Source: CAXBCP01 sp047638395 (GTDB taxonomy: Bacteria; Pseudomonadota; Alphaproteobacteria; MPNO01; UBA830). From it: a stretch of DNA of 64,000 nt. Positions 55,130-63,832 of the stretch are shown here, one piece after another. The notes under the pieces were generated by a model. The model was given only the letters and a program-made list of their open reading frames with translations. It made no database searches and was not told the origin of the DNA. The DNA lies in the NCBI GenBank assembly GCA_047638395.1, contig JBLIMV010000012.1:1-64000 (forward strand), in the 5' to 3' direction. The first letter of the stretch is position 1, and the number at the start of each line of letters is the position of its first letter. The position numbers were made by a program, and so were the translations under genes.

Positions 55130-56589
55130 AGACGCTGCCTCTGAGCATCGGTACCATCCATTTCGTCGGGATCGGCGGGATCGGTATGAGCGGGATTGCC
55201 GAAATTCTGCACAATCTCGGCTACGCCGTTCAAGGCAGTGATATCGCCGAAAGCGCCAATGTCGTGCGACTCCGCGGCCTCGGAATCGATATTTCCATCG
55301 GCCATGACGGCGCGAACCTGAAAGAAGCCGAAGTCATCGTCATTTCGTCGGCGGTAAAATCAGACAACCCCGAAGTCATCGAAGCCCGCGCCCGGCTGAT
55401 CCCGGTGGTCCCGCGCGCCGAAATGCTGGCTGAGATTATGCGTCTCAAATGGGGCATCGCGGTCGCCGGCACACACGGCAAGACAACAACGACATCCATC
55501 GTCGCTGCGGTGATGGATGCGGGGCAATTTGATCCGACCGTCATCAATGGCGGCATCATCAACGCATACGGAACCAATGCACGGCTCGGCGACGGCGACT
55601 GGATTGTGGTCGAAGCGGACGAATCCGACGGCACGTTCATGAAATTACCGGCAACGATTGCGGTGGTCACGAATATCGACCCGGAACATCTCGATCATTA
55701 CGGCGATTTCGACACGCTAAAAGCCGCCTTCGTAACGTTCGTCCAGAATATCCCGTTCTACGGGTTCGCCACGATGTGCATCGACGACACCGAGGTGCAG
55801 GCGCTTATCTCGGCCGTGTCGGACCGGCGTATCGTTACCTACGGCCTCAGCCCGCAGGCAGATATCCGCGCAACCGAAATTTCAGCCGACCCGACCGGAT
55901 CCCACTTCAACGTCATTGTGTCGAACCGCGTGTCGTCCACGACGGTTGATCTTGGCCGCTTTACAATGCCGATGGTCGGCGATCACAATATCCAGAATGC
56001 GCTGGCCGCCATCGCCATTGCGCAGGAAATGGGCATCGAGCCCGATGTTCTCAAACGCGCCTTGATGGATTTCAGCGGCGTGAAACGGCGTTTCACGCGC
56101 ACCGGCGTGGTCAAAGACGTCACGATTATCGACGATTACGGCCATCACCCAACAGAAATTGCCGCCGTGCTTGCCGCGGCCCGCACAAGCACGCGGCGCA
56201 ACGTGATCGCAGTGGTGCAGCCGCATCGGTATTCCCGTGTCCAGGATCTGTTCGACGAGTTCTGCACCTGTTTTAACGATGCCGACACAGTCGTCGTCGC
56301 CGACATCTACGCGGCGGGCGAAGCGCCGCTGCCCGGTATCGATCGCAATGCGCTCGTTGACGGCCTGCGCGCGCGTGGGCACCGCCATGTCGTGCCGCTC
56401 GAAGATGCCGCCAGCCTGCCGTCGCTGATTGCCGATCTCGCCCAACCCGACGATTTCGTCTTGTGTCTCGGCGCCGGAAACATCACAGCGTGGGCCAACG
56501 ATTTGCCCGATGCGCTGACCGCCATCTGGGCAGAGCGCCCGGCTGAAACGTCAGCCAAAACTTCGGCCAAAACTTCGGGGGGCGCCTGA
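55126..56589 (+). CDS. murC: UDP-N-acetylmuramate:L-alanine ligase
   Basis: A 487-aa Mur ligase adding L-alanine, the first stem-peptide residue. The N-terminal HFVGIGGIGMSGIAEIL, ATP loop AGTHGKTTTTS, acidic WIVVEADESDGTF and the DDYGHHPTEIAA motif are typical. The C-terminus carries a short Thr-Ser-Ala-Lys repeat (ETSAKTSAKTSGGA), beyond the usual end. The start overlaps the murG stop (ATGA). Confidence 0.96.
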   Translation: MKTLPLSIGTIHFVGIGGIGMSGIAEILHNLGYAVQGSDIAESANVVRLRGLGIDISIGHDGANLKEAEVIVISSAVKSDNPEVIEARARLIPVVPRAEMLAEIMRLKWGIAVAGTHGKTTTTSIVAAVMDAGQFDPTVINGGIINAYGTNARLGDGDWIVVEADESDGTFMKLPATIAVVTNIDPEHLDHYGDFDTLKAAFVTFVQNIPFYGFATMCIDDTEVQALISAVSDRRIVTYGLSPQADIRATEISADPTGSHFNVIVSNRVSSTTVDLGRFTMPMVGDHNIQNALAAIAIAQEMGIEPDVLKRALMDFSGVKRRFTRTGVVKDVTIIDDYGHHPTEIAAVLAAARTSTRRNVIAVVQPHRYSRVQDLFDEFCTCFNDADTVVVADIYAAGEAPLPGIDRNALVDGLRARGHRHVVPLEDAASLPSLIADLAQPDDFVLCLGAGNITAWANDLPDALTAIWAERPAETSAKTSAKTSGGA

Positions 56590-56591
56590 TC

Positions 56592-57521
56592 ATGCTGGCG
56601 CACACCCTGCCCCGTCTGGTCGACCGTTTGCCACCTGTCCGCGGGACATTGTCGGAAAATGCGCCGATATCGGGCATCACCTGGTTCAGGACCGGCGGTC
56701 CGGCAGAGGTTCTGTTCCATCCCGCCGACCGCGAAGACCTGATCGATTTTGTGTCCGCGCTCGACGCCGACATTGAACGCACCGTCCTGGGGCTCGGCTC
56801 CAACGCCCTGATCCGCGATGGCGGCCTGCCGGGTGTGGTGATTCATCTCGGCAAAGCTCTGGGCGAGGTTTCCTTCGACGGCGCGGAAGTAACCGCTGGC
56901 TCAGGCGCACTCGACGTCGCCGTTGCCCGTGCAGGACGCGACCGGTCCATTAGCGGGCTTGAATTCCTCAGCGGTATTCCCGGCACCATCGGTGGCGCGC
57001 TTCGGATGAATGCCGGGGCTTATGGCCGCGAAATAAGCGACATACTTTTGTCTGCCGAGGCACTTGACCGGGATGGCAATGTCCATTCGCTGACACCGGC
57101 CGATTTTGATTTCTCGTACCGGCACAGCGCCATCGACGAAAGCTGGATATTCCTCTCCGCCCGTCTTGCCGGCGAGCCCGGCGACCGGGCGGCGATAGAC
57201 CAGCGCATGACCGAAATCGCCGAAGACCGGAGATCGTCACAGCCGATCCAGTCCCGCACCGGTGGGTCTACCTTCAAGAATCCGCCAAGTGCCAAAGCCT
57301 GGGAATTGATCGACGCTGCCGGATGCCGCGGGCTGACCATCGGAGATGCGATGGTGTCCGAACAGCATTGCAACTTCCTGATCAACAAGGGCGACGCGAC
57401 TGCCCATGACCTCGAAGCGTTGGGCGAAGAAGTCCGCACGCGCGTCGAAGCGCATTCCGGGATTGTTCTCGACTGGGAAATCCGGCGTATCGGCATTGAG
57501 CTGAAAGGCGGCGTGTCATGA
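56592..57521 (+). CDS. murB: UDP-N-acetylenolpyruvoylglucosamine reductase
   Basis: A 309-aa FAD enzyme that completes UDP-MurNAc formation. FAD motifs are LGLGSNALIRDGG and FLSGIPGTIGGALRMNAGAY; the catalytic region RTGGSTFKNP and the C-terminal Glu-containing AHSGIVLDWEIRRIG are present. The absence of a long insertion makes it look like type II MurB. It starts 2 nt after murC and overlaps ddlB by 4 nt. Confidence 0.95.
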   Translation: MLAHTLPRLVDRLPPVRGTLSENAPISGITWFRTGGPAEVLFHPADREDLIDFVSALDADIERTVLGLGSNALIRDGGLPGVVIHLGKALGEVSFDGAEVTAGSGALDVAVARAGRDRSISGLEFLSGIPGTIGGALRMNAGAYGREISDILLSAEALDRDGNVHSLTPADFDFSYRHSAIDESWIFLSARLAGEPGDRAAIDQRMTEIAEDRRSSQPIQSRTGGSTFKNPPSAKAWELIDAAGCRGLTIGDAMVSEQHCNFLINKGDATAHDLEALGEEVRTRVEAHSGIVLDWEIRRIGIELKGGVS

Positions 57522-58438
57522 ACGCGTCCGTGGCAGTGCTGATGGGCGGATGGTCCAGCGAGCGTGAAGTGTCTCTCGTCAGTGGCGGCGCAATCGTCGA
57601 TGCGCTGGCGGATACCGAATTCGATGTCCGCGCGATCGACGTCCGCCGCGATGTCGCCAGCCTCGTTACCAAGCTCACACCCGCGCCCGATGTCGTGCTG
57701 AATGCCCTGCACGGCCGGTACGGTGAAGACGGATGTATCCAGGGGATTCTTGAATGCCTGGGTCTGAAATATACCCATTCGGGCGTGATGGCCTCGGCCC
57801 TGGCGATGGATAAACCGATGGCCAAACGGCTGTTCGAGTCCGTCGGGATTCCGTGCGCGCCCCATGAAATCGCGACACGCGCCGATTTCAAATCAGGCAA
57901 CGTAATGGACAAGCCCTTCGTCATTAAGCCGATGAACGAAGGATCGAGTGTCGGCGTGACGGTCGTGCTCGAGGATAGCAACCTGCCGTCGCTGGATGAC
58001 GATTCCTGGACGTTCGGCGACACCGTCATGGTCGAGAAATACGTTCCCGGCCGCGAACTGACGGTCGCCGTCATGGGCGACCGCGCTTTGGGTGTCACCG
58101 AAATAAAACCTGTCAGCGGGTTCTATGACTACACCGCCAAATACACCGACGGAAAAGCGGAACATCTGATCCCCGCGCCGGTTTGCGACGAAATTTACGC
58201 GGCTGCGATGGATTACGCCGTGCGCGCCCATAACACGCTCGGCTGCCGCGGCGTTTCCCGTGCCGATTTCCGGTACGACGATTCGCAGGGTGAACCGGGT
58301 GAGCTGATCCTTCTGGAAGTCAATACACAACCCGGCATGACACCGCTGTCGCTCGTCCCCGAGCAGGCAGCGCATGCCGGAATCAACTTCAGCGACCTGG
58401 TTCGCTGGATGGTGGAGAACGCATCATGCGATGGATAA
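57518..58438 (+). CDS. ddlB: D-alanine:D-alanine ligase
   Basis: A 306-aa ATP-grasp enzyme that makes the dipeptide used by MurF. Motifs include VLMGGWSSEREVSL, NALHGRYGEDGCIQGILE, KPMNEGSSVGV and EVNTQPGMTPLSLVPEQ. Length matches DdlB. Its end overlaps ftsQ by 13 nt. Confidence 0.96.
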   Translation: MNASVAVLMGGWSSEREVSLVSGGAIVDALADTEFDVRAIDVRRDVASLVTKLTPAPDVVLNALHGRYGEDGCIQGILECLGLKYTHSGVMASALAMDKPMAKRLFESVGIPCAPHEIATRADFKSGNVMDKPFVIKPMNEGSSVGVTVVLEDSNLPSLDDDSWTFGDTVMVEKYVPGRELTVAVMGDRALGVTEIKPVSGFYDYTAKYTDGKAEHLIPAPVCDEIYAAAMDYAVRAHNTLGCRGVSRADFRYDDSQGEPGELILLEVNTQPGMTPLSLVPEQAAHAGINFSDLVRWMVENASCDG

Positions 58439-59316
58439 ATCTGGGTAAACCCTCAGCCGGAAAGAAAACCGGCAAGACGGGGAGCAAAGCGAAGGGCGCC
58501 CGTCGCAGGCCGATGCCACGTTGGGCAAAACGGTCCGTCCGTGGCGGCGCAGCAGTCGCTATTTTCGGTCTCGCCCTCGCGGGTCCCACCTGGTTATGGC
58601 AGTCAGGCTGGGTCGCAGATGCATCGAATTCGATCTTCAGGGCGGCCGCTGAATCACTTGGCAATGCAGGATTCCGCGTCGAGGAAGTGATGCTCGAGGG
58701 CCGCCACAATGAATCGTCGGCCCAGATCATGCAGGCGCTCGATATCTCGCGCGGCGCACCGCTGCTGACCGTCGATTTGAAATCCGCCCGGACCCGGCTG
58801 GAAGAACTGCCGTGGATCCGCGTTGCCAGTGTAGAGCGCGAATTTCCCGATACCGTACGCGTGCGCATCGTCGAACGCCGCCCGCTTGCGCTTTGGCAGC
58901 GTAAGAACGAACTGGTTCTGGTCGACGATGAAGGTGGCGTGATCACGTCGCGAAAACTTGGGCGGTTCCCCAATCTATTGGTGCTGGTCGGTAAGGATGC
59001 CCCGATGCATGCGACATCGCTGCTGTCGATCCTCGCCCATGAGCCTAAATTGAAGCAGCGCGTCAACGCCGCTGTCCGCGTCGGTGACCGGCGCTGGAAC
59101 ATCCGCATGGATAACGGCGTCTATGTGCGCCTGCCCGAAACGGATGCCCTTGCGGCATGGCGCCGCTTCGCCCGTCTTGAACGCCAGCACAAGCTCCTTA
59201 AACAGGATCTGCTGTCGATCGATCTTCGTATTCCCGACCAGCTCATTGTCCGCACCCGTGCGGGCCGCCCTGCAACCGATCGCAAGCCCGGCCGGCGCAA
59301 GGGAAAGAACACCTGA
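58426..59316 (+). CDS. ftsQ: Cell division protein FtsQ
   Basis: A 296-aa bitopic protein with a basic cytoplasmic N-terminus (KKTGKTGSKAKGARRRP), one transmembrane helix (about residues 41-60), a POTRA domain (about 80-155, EVMLEGRHNESSAQIMQAL) and the FtsQ beta domain. It is the scaffold of the FtsQLB complex. The start overlaps ddlB by 13 nt. The C-terminal ~20 residues are strongly basic. Confidence 0.94.
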   Translation: MRWINLGKPSAGKKTGKTGSKAKGARRRPMPRWAKRSVRGGAAVAIFGLALAGPTWLWQSGWVADASNSIFRAAAESLGNAGFRVEEVMLEGRHNESSAQIMQALDISRGAPLLTVDLKSARTRLEELPWIRVASVEREFPDTVRVRIVERRPLALWQRKNELVLVDDEGGVITSRKLGRFPNLLVLVGKDAPMHATSLLSILAHEPKLKQRVNAAVRVGDRRWNIRMDNGVYVRLPETDALAAWRRFARLERQHKLLKQDLLSIDLRIPDQLIVRTRAGRPATDRKPGRRKGKNT

Positions 59317-59362
59317 TGAACTGCCTCATTTCGCAATCTATGAACCGGGAGACCGTCTGACA

Positions 59363-60607
59363 GTGGCCAAGCTTCGCACAGGTATTATCGCGGCACTCGA
59401 CGTCGGCAGTTCAAAGACGTGCTGTTTCATTGCGCATGCCAATACAGAAGGCGGGATCCGCGTTATCGGCGTCGCCCAGCAGGCTTCTGCCGGGGTGCGT
59501 AATGGCACTGTCGTCGACATGGATGCCGCGCAGAACGCCGTGCTGACAGCCGTCAGCGCCGCCGAAGAACTCGCCGGTGAACGCATCGACCGGATATTCG
59601 TCAATCTGTCGGGTGGAAAAATGTATTCCCAGGTGCAGGAGATCGACGTTTCAATCGCCGGTCATGAAATTGCGGAAACCGACCTGCGCCGCGCGCGCGA
59701 GCGGAACTTCCAGATCGAACAGCCGGAAGACCGCGATCTTATCCATTGCCTGCCCGTCGGTTACTCGATCGATGGCAATCGCGGCATTCACGACCCGCGC
59801 GGCATGTTCGGCGAGCAGCTCGGCGTCAGCTTCCACCGGATCAACGCGGCCGTCGGCCCGGTCCGGAATCTGAAAAACTGCGTTGCCCGGTGTCACCTGG
59901 ATATCGAGGAAGTTGTCGTTTCGCCATATGCGGCGGGCCTGTCATGCCTCGTCGAAGACGAAAAAGACCTCGGCGTCACCCTCGTCGATATGGGCGGCGG
60001 CACAACCACGATTGCCGTGTTCTATGACGGCCAGGTGGTCTTTGCAGATTCAATCCCGGTCGGCGGCGGCCACGTCACCAATGACATCGCCCGCGGACTA
60101 TCAACCCCGGTGGTTCATGCCGAGCGGATGAAAATTCTCTATGGCAGCGCGGTCCCTACGCAATCCGATGACAATGAGATCATCGATGTGCCGCTGGTCG
60201 GCGAAGACAATCACAACCAGGCCAATCACGTGCCGCGGTCGATCCTTACCGGGATCATCCGGCCGCGCATGGAAGAGACTTTTGAGCTCGTGCGCGAACG
60301 GCTCGAAATCAGTGGCGCGGACCGCATTTCCGGCCGCCGTATGGTTCTGACCGGCGGCGCCGCACAGCTTCACGGCATTCCCGAACTCGCAGGCATGGTG
60401 CTCGAAAAACAGATCCGCATCGGGCGTCCGCTCCGCATAAGCGGTCTCGCCGAGGCAACCAGCGGTCCGGCATTCTCCGCCTGTGCCGGCCTGCTCCGCT
60501 ACGGCGTCGAGAAATTCGCCGGCACGATCGAAGACACTCCCGCGAACGATGCAGCCCCGGTCGGCCGGATGGCCCGGATCGGCCAATGGCTCAAGGAAAG
60601 TTTTTAG
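59363..60607 (+). CDS. ftsA: Cell division protein FtsA
   Basis: A 414-aa actin-like protein that tethers FtsZ to the membrane. The N-terminal IIAALDVGSSKTCCFIAHA and VTLVDMGGGTTTIAVFYDG are the phosphate motifs, VLTGGAAQLHGIPELA the adenosine motif, and the C-terminus GQWLKESF is the amphipathic membrane helix. I chose the GTG at 59363 giving (M)AKLRTGIIAALDVG, the usual family start; the frame stays open upstream into ftsQ. Confidence 0.95.
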   Translation: MAKLRTGIIAALDVGSSKTCCFIAHANTEGGIRVIGVAQQASAGVRNGTVVDMDAAQNAVLTAVSAAEELAGERIDRIFVNLSGGKMYSQVQEIDVSIAGHEIAETDLRRARERNFQIEQPEDRDLIHCLPVGYSIDGNRGIHDPRGMFGEQLGVSFHRINAAVGPVRNLKNCVARCHLDIEEVVVSPYAAGLSCLVEDEKDLGVTLVDMGGGTTTIAVFYDGQVVFADSIPVGGGHVTNDIARGLSTPVVHAERMKILYGSAVPTQSDDNEIIDVPLVGEDNHNQANHVPRSILTGIIRPRMEETFELVRERLEISGADRISGRRMVLTGGAAQLHGIPELAGMVLEKQIRIGRPLRISGLAEATSGPAFSACAGLLRYGVEKFAGTIEDTPANDAAPVGRMARIGQWLKESF

Positions 60608-60695
60608 TCCGATGAAAACCAGACCCCACACCCACGCCAAGAACCGACCGAAACCCAACCCCACTGCCGCGTCGTTTTCGCGGATATCTCAGCAC

Positions 60696-60713
60696 GGGTG
60701 GATCACACCACCC
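60696..60713 (+). other. Stem-loop between ftsA and ftsZ
   Basis: GGGTGG and CCACCC form a perfect 6-bp GC-rich stem with loop ATCACA, 32 nt before the ftsZ start codon and just before the strong AGGAGG ribosome site (60736-60741). A second small stem CGCG-N7-CGCG lies at about 60668-60682. The 138-nt gap is the largest in the dcw run. Confidence 0.5.
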
Positions 60714-60745
60714 ATTTCGTCCCTTCCCTGTACTAGGAGGCCTTT

Positions 60746-62596
60746 ATGACCATCAATCTCACCGTACCCCCCACTGCCCAGGACCACCTTAAGCCCCGGA
60801 TCAGCGTCATCGGCGTCGGCGGCGCCGGCGGCAATGCCGTCAACAACATGATCTCGTCACAGCTCGAAGGCGTCGAGTTCGTCGTCGCGAACACCGATGC
60901 GCAGGCACTTGCCCAGACGTTGGCCGAAAAACCCATTCAGCTTGGACCGGGCATCACCCACGGCCTCGGCGCCGGCTCCCGGCCCGATATCGGCCGCGCC
61001 GCTGCCGAAGAAGCGATGGAAGACCTGATGGAATCCATCGGCTCCGCCCACATGGTGTTCATCACCGCGGGCATGGGCGGCGGCACCGGCACCGGTGCTG
61101 CCCCTGTGATCGCCCGGATCGCCCGGGAACACGGCATTCTGACTGTCGGCGTTGTCACCAAGCCATTCCAGTTCGAAGGCATCAACCGGATGCGCATCGC
61201 AGAAGCCGGCATCGAAGAGATGCAGCAATATGTCGATACGCTGATCGTTATCCCGAACCAGAACCTGTTCCGGATCGCCAATGAAAAGACCACATTCGCT
61301 GATGCCTTCACGATGGCAGACGAAGTCCTTCATTCCGGCGTTCGCGGTGTCACCGACCTGATGGTCGTTCCCGGCCTGATCAACCTGGACTTTGCGGATA
61401 TCCGCGCTGTCATGAGCGAGATGGGCAAGGCGATGATGGGAACCGGTGAAGGCGAAGGCGAAGATCGCGCCAAGCTCGCAGCCGAAGCCGCGATTTCGAA
61501 CCCGCTGCTCGACGATGTATCGATGAAAGGCGCGCGCGGCGTGCTGATCAACATCACCGGCGGGCCGGACATGACCCTGTTCGAAGTTGATGAAGCCGCA
61601 AATCGTATCGGCGAGGAAGTCGACCCGGATGCAAACATCATCTTCGGTTCCACGATGGATTCGTCCATCGAGGGCAAAATGCGGGTTTCAGTTGTCGCCA
61701 CCGGCATCGACGCGATTGCCGAAACGCAGCCACGTCCGGTTCTCAAGGTCTACTCGGCCCCGCAGAAACTGATACGGACCAAGGAAACCGAAGAAGTCGC
61801 AGAAGACGCTCCGGACATGCCGGCAACGGCTACCGGCGACGCAGCCGCCGCCACAACCGCAGCCACAACCGCAGCCCCGGTCGCCGAGATGCCGGTTCCG
61901 CAACCCGTTGCACCGCCGGCCCCGATGTCCCAGATGGCCCCGATCACGGCAGAGCCGCCGGCGCCTGCCGTAACCGCTCCCGCAGCGATGTCGACGCCCG
62001 TCGAAATGCCCGCCGAAATGCCGGTCGAAACACCGGTCGAAATGCCGGTTGCCGCGTCTGCGCAGGAAGCTGTTTCTGCGCCTGCCGAAACACTCGTGGC
62101 AGCACCTGCGGCGACAATGCCGGTAGAAGCCGCGCCTGTGGCACCGCCCGCACCGGCGGTGGAAGCGCCGACGATCGAAGCACCCCGTCTGGTTGCCAAG
62201 AACGACGCGTTCATGCCGCCACCGCCGGTTAACCCGAATGCAACCACTAAAGCTGCCACGGCATCGGACGCCTTCAAAGAGGCCGATCTCGTCAATGGTG
62301 GCAGTGCGGACGATTCGCGCCGCAAGGGACCGAACCTGTTCCAGCGGATCACGGGTGCCGCCCGTGATTCCAGGCAGGAAATGCCCGCTGCAAGGGCAAC
62401 TCCGCCGGCGGCACGTCCCGCACCGGAACAACCCGCTGCCGTGTCCAAACCGGAAAAGCCCGAGGAAACGGCCCATCAGCCTGCACCGCAGCAGGCGCGT
62501 TTGTCCGGTGTCGATCCGGAAGACCGGCTCAAGACCTCTCAGTCGGACGACGATTTACTGGAAATTCCGGCATTTCTTCGCCGGCAGGCAAATTAA
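60746..62596 (+). CDS. ftsZ: Cell division protein FtsZ with long C-terminal linker
   Basis: A 616-aa bacterial tubulin that forms the division ring. The GTPase core (about residues 15-330) has VIGVGGAGGNAVNNM and the tubulin signature GGGTGTGAAP (111-120). A long Ala/Pro/Val/Met-rich linker (about 331-590) contains repeats of the MPVE/MPAE type and Ala-Thr repeats. The C-terminal peptide DDLLEIPAFLRRQAN is the FtsA-binding tail. E. coli FtsZ has 383 residues, so the linker is unusually long. AGGAGG precedes the ATG. Confidence 0.97.
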   Translation: MTINLTVPPTAQDHLKPRISVIGVGGAGGNAVNNMISSQLEGVEFVVANTDAQALAQTLAEKPIQLGPGITHGLGAGSRPDIGRAAAEEAMEDLMESIGSAHMVFITAGMGGGTGTGAAPVIARIAREHGILTVGVVTKPFQFEGINRMRIAEAGIEEMQQYVDTLIVIPNQNLFRIANEKTTFADAFTMADEVLHSGVRGVTDLMVVPGLINLDFADIRAVMSEMGKAMMGTGEGEGEDRAKLAAEAAISNPLLDDVSMKGARGVLINITGGPDMTLFEVDEAANRIGEEVDPDANIIFGSTMDSSIEGKMRVSVVATGIDAIAETQPRPVLKVYSAPQKLIRTKETEEVAEDAPDMPATATGDAAAATTAATTAAPVAEMPVPQPVAPPAPMSQMAPITAEPPAPAVTAPAAMSTPVEMPAEMPVETPVEMPVAASAQEAVSAPAETLVAAPAATMPVEAAPVAPPAPAVEAPTIEAPRLVAKNDAFMPPPPVNPNATTKAATASDAFKEADLVNGGSADDSRRKGPNLFQRITGAARDSRQEMPAARATPPAARPAPEQPAAVSKPEKPEETAHQPAPQQARLSGVDPEDRLKTSQSDDDLLEIPAFLRRQAN

Positions 62597-62607
62597 CAGG
62601 GTGTTAA
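62593..62607 (+). promoter_or_regulatory. CtrA-like motif on the ftsZ stop codon
   Basis: The sequence TTAACAGGGTGTTAACC matches TTAA-N7-TTAAC perfectly and includes the ftsZ TAA. It lies about 175 nt before the lpxC start. Binding is inferred. Confidence 0.45.
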
Positions 62608-62619
62608 CCTTCTAAGTAC

Positions 62620-62637
62620 GTAACATTCTGTAACATT
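62620..62637 (+). repeat. Two GTAACATT direct repeats, 10-bp period
   Basis: GTAACATT occurs at 62620-62627 and 62630-62637, one helical turn apart, 13 nt after the CtrA-like site. It could be a second operator or part of an lpxC promoter region. Confidence 0.4.
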
Positions 62638-62651
62638 TGTTGATTTGAGTT

Positions 62652-62684
62652 CCTCGGGGTGTGTTTGGTAAACATACTCCGAGG
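62652..62684 (+). other. 15-bp stem-loop between ftsZ and lpxC
   Basis: Bases 62652-62666 pair fully with 62670-62684 (13 Watson-Crick and 2 G-U pairs) around a GGT loop; arms begin CCTCGG and end CCGAGG. A smaller CCTT/AAGG hairpin follows at 62685-62703, then ATTTTACGG. No strong U tract is present, so it is more likely an RNA processing or regulatory element than a standard terminator. Confidence 0.65.
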
Positions 62685-62780
62685 CCTTGAATCCGCTTTA
62701 AGGCATTTTACGGTTTCCACCCTGCCTAGCCCGGAAATATCCGAGAAGACGCAGGACGAAACCAAGGGTAATACAGAATA

Positions 62781-63701
62781 ATGGCTGCTGGTACGATCAA
62801 ACAAAAAACGCTGAAAGCCGAAATCGGTTGCGCCGGTGTTGCCCTGCATTCCGGGCGCAAGACCTCGTTGACCCTGAAACCGGCAGCAGAAAATACCGGC
62901 ATTCGGATTTGCCGCACCGATCTCCTGAACGGCGCGCGCGAAATCGTCGTGAACTGGGACAATGTGGTCGACACACGGCTGGCAACCACAGTCGGCAACG
63001 ATCACGGCTCCACCGTCAGCACGGTGGAACATCTGGCGGCGGCCCTTGCCGGCTGCGAAATCGACAATGTTCTGATCGAGGTCGATGGCCCCGAAATTCC
63101 GATTATGGATGGCAGCTCAGCGCCTTTCGTGTTTCTGATCGAATGTGCCGGCACCGTTGAACAGAGCGCCGCGCGCACCGCCATCAAAATTCTCAAGCCG
63201 GTATCCGTCGGTGACGAAACCCGGTCCCTGTCGATCCTTCCCGCCAAGGAATTCAGCCTGGCATTCGAAATCGATTTCGACTCTTCGGTAATCGATCGTC
63301 AGGAACGGACATTCCAGCGCGTCGGTTCAGAATTCAAATCCGATATCGCGCATGCGCGGACTTTCGGGTTCGATCATGAAGTAGAAGCCCTGCGCAACGC
63401 CGGCCTGGCCCGCGGCGGCTCGCTTGAAAACGCGGTCGTGGTCAGCGGCGACAAAATCCTCAATGAAGGCGGGCTGCGCTTCGACGACGAATTCGTACGT
63501 CACAAGATTCTGGATTGCGTTGGCGATCTATATCTCGCCGGCGGCCCGGTCATTGGCGAAGTCATTGCCAGCAAATCAGGGCACGAACTGAACAATGCCC
63601 TGCTTCGCGCCGTGTTTGCGGACGACGACGCCTGGGTGCGCATCGATGCGCCGCAATCATCGGATCAGCAAGCAGCGCAGATGGTCGCCGCTGTCGCCTG
63701 A
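62781..63701 (+). CDS. lpxC: UDP-3-O-acyl-N-acetylglucosamine deacetylase
   Basis: A 306-aa zinc deacetylase that catalyses the first committed step of lipid A synthesis. Zinc-ligand regions are STVEHLAAALAGCEIDN and RHKILDCVGDLYL; the active-site segment IPIMDGSSAPFVFLIE is also present, and a conserved His occurs in SKSGHELNNALL. Length matches the family. It is 184 nt downstream of ftsZ and is closed by a strong terminator, so it probably has its own regulation. Confidence 0.96.
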   Translation: MAAGTIKQKTLKAEIGCAGVALHSGRKTSLTLKPAAENTGIRICRTDLLNGAREIVVNWDNVVDTRLATTVGNDHGSTVSTVEHLAAALAGCEIDNVLIEVDGPEIPIMDGSSAPFVFLIECAGTVEQSAARTAIKILKPVSVGDETRSLSILPAKEFSLAFEIDFDSSVIDRQERTFQRVGSEFKSDIAHARTFGFDHEVEALRNAGLARGGSLENAVVVSGDKILNEGGLRFDDEFVRHKILDCVGDLYLAGGPVIGEVIASKSGHELNNALLRAVFADDDAWVRIDAPQSSDQQAAQMVAAVA

Positions 63702-63727
63702 ACGGCGTAACAAGCAAATTCAACAAA

Positions 63728-63751
63728 GGCGCCCGGATGGGCGCCTTTTTT
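63728..63751 (+). terminator. Intrinsic terminator after lpxC
   Basis: GGCGCCC-GGAT-GGGCGCC forms a 7-bp GC-rich stem followed directly by TTTTTT, a textbook rho-independent terminator 26 nt after the stop codon. Confidence 0.92.
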
Positions 63752-63832
63752 CGTTCCGGCCTACTTTCCATGACCTTTAGATGCTATATACAGTCTGCTT
63801 TGACCGACAGTTTATTCGGGTTGAGAAATTTA

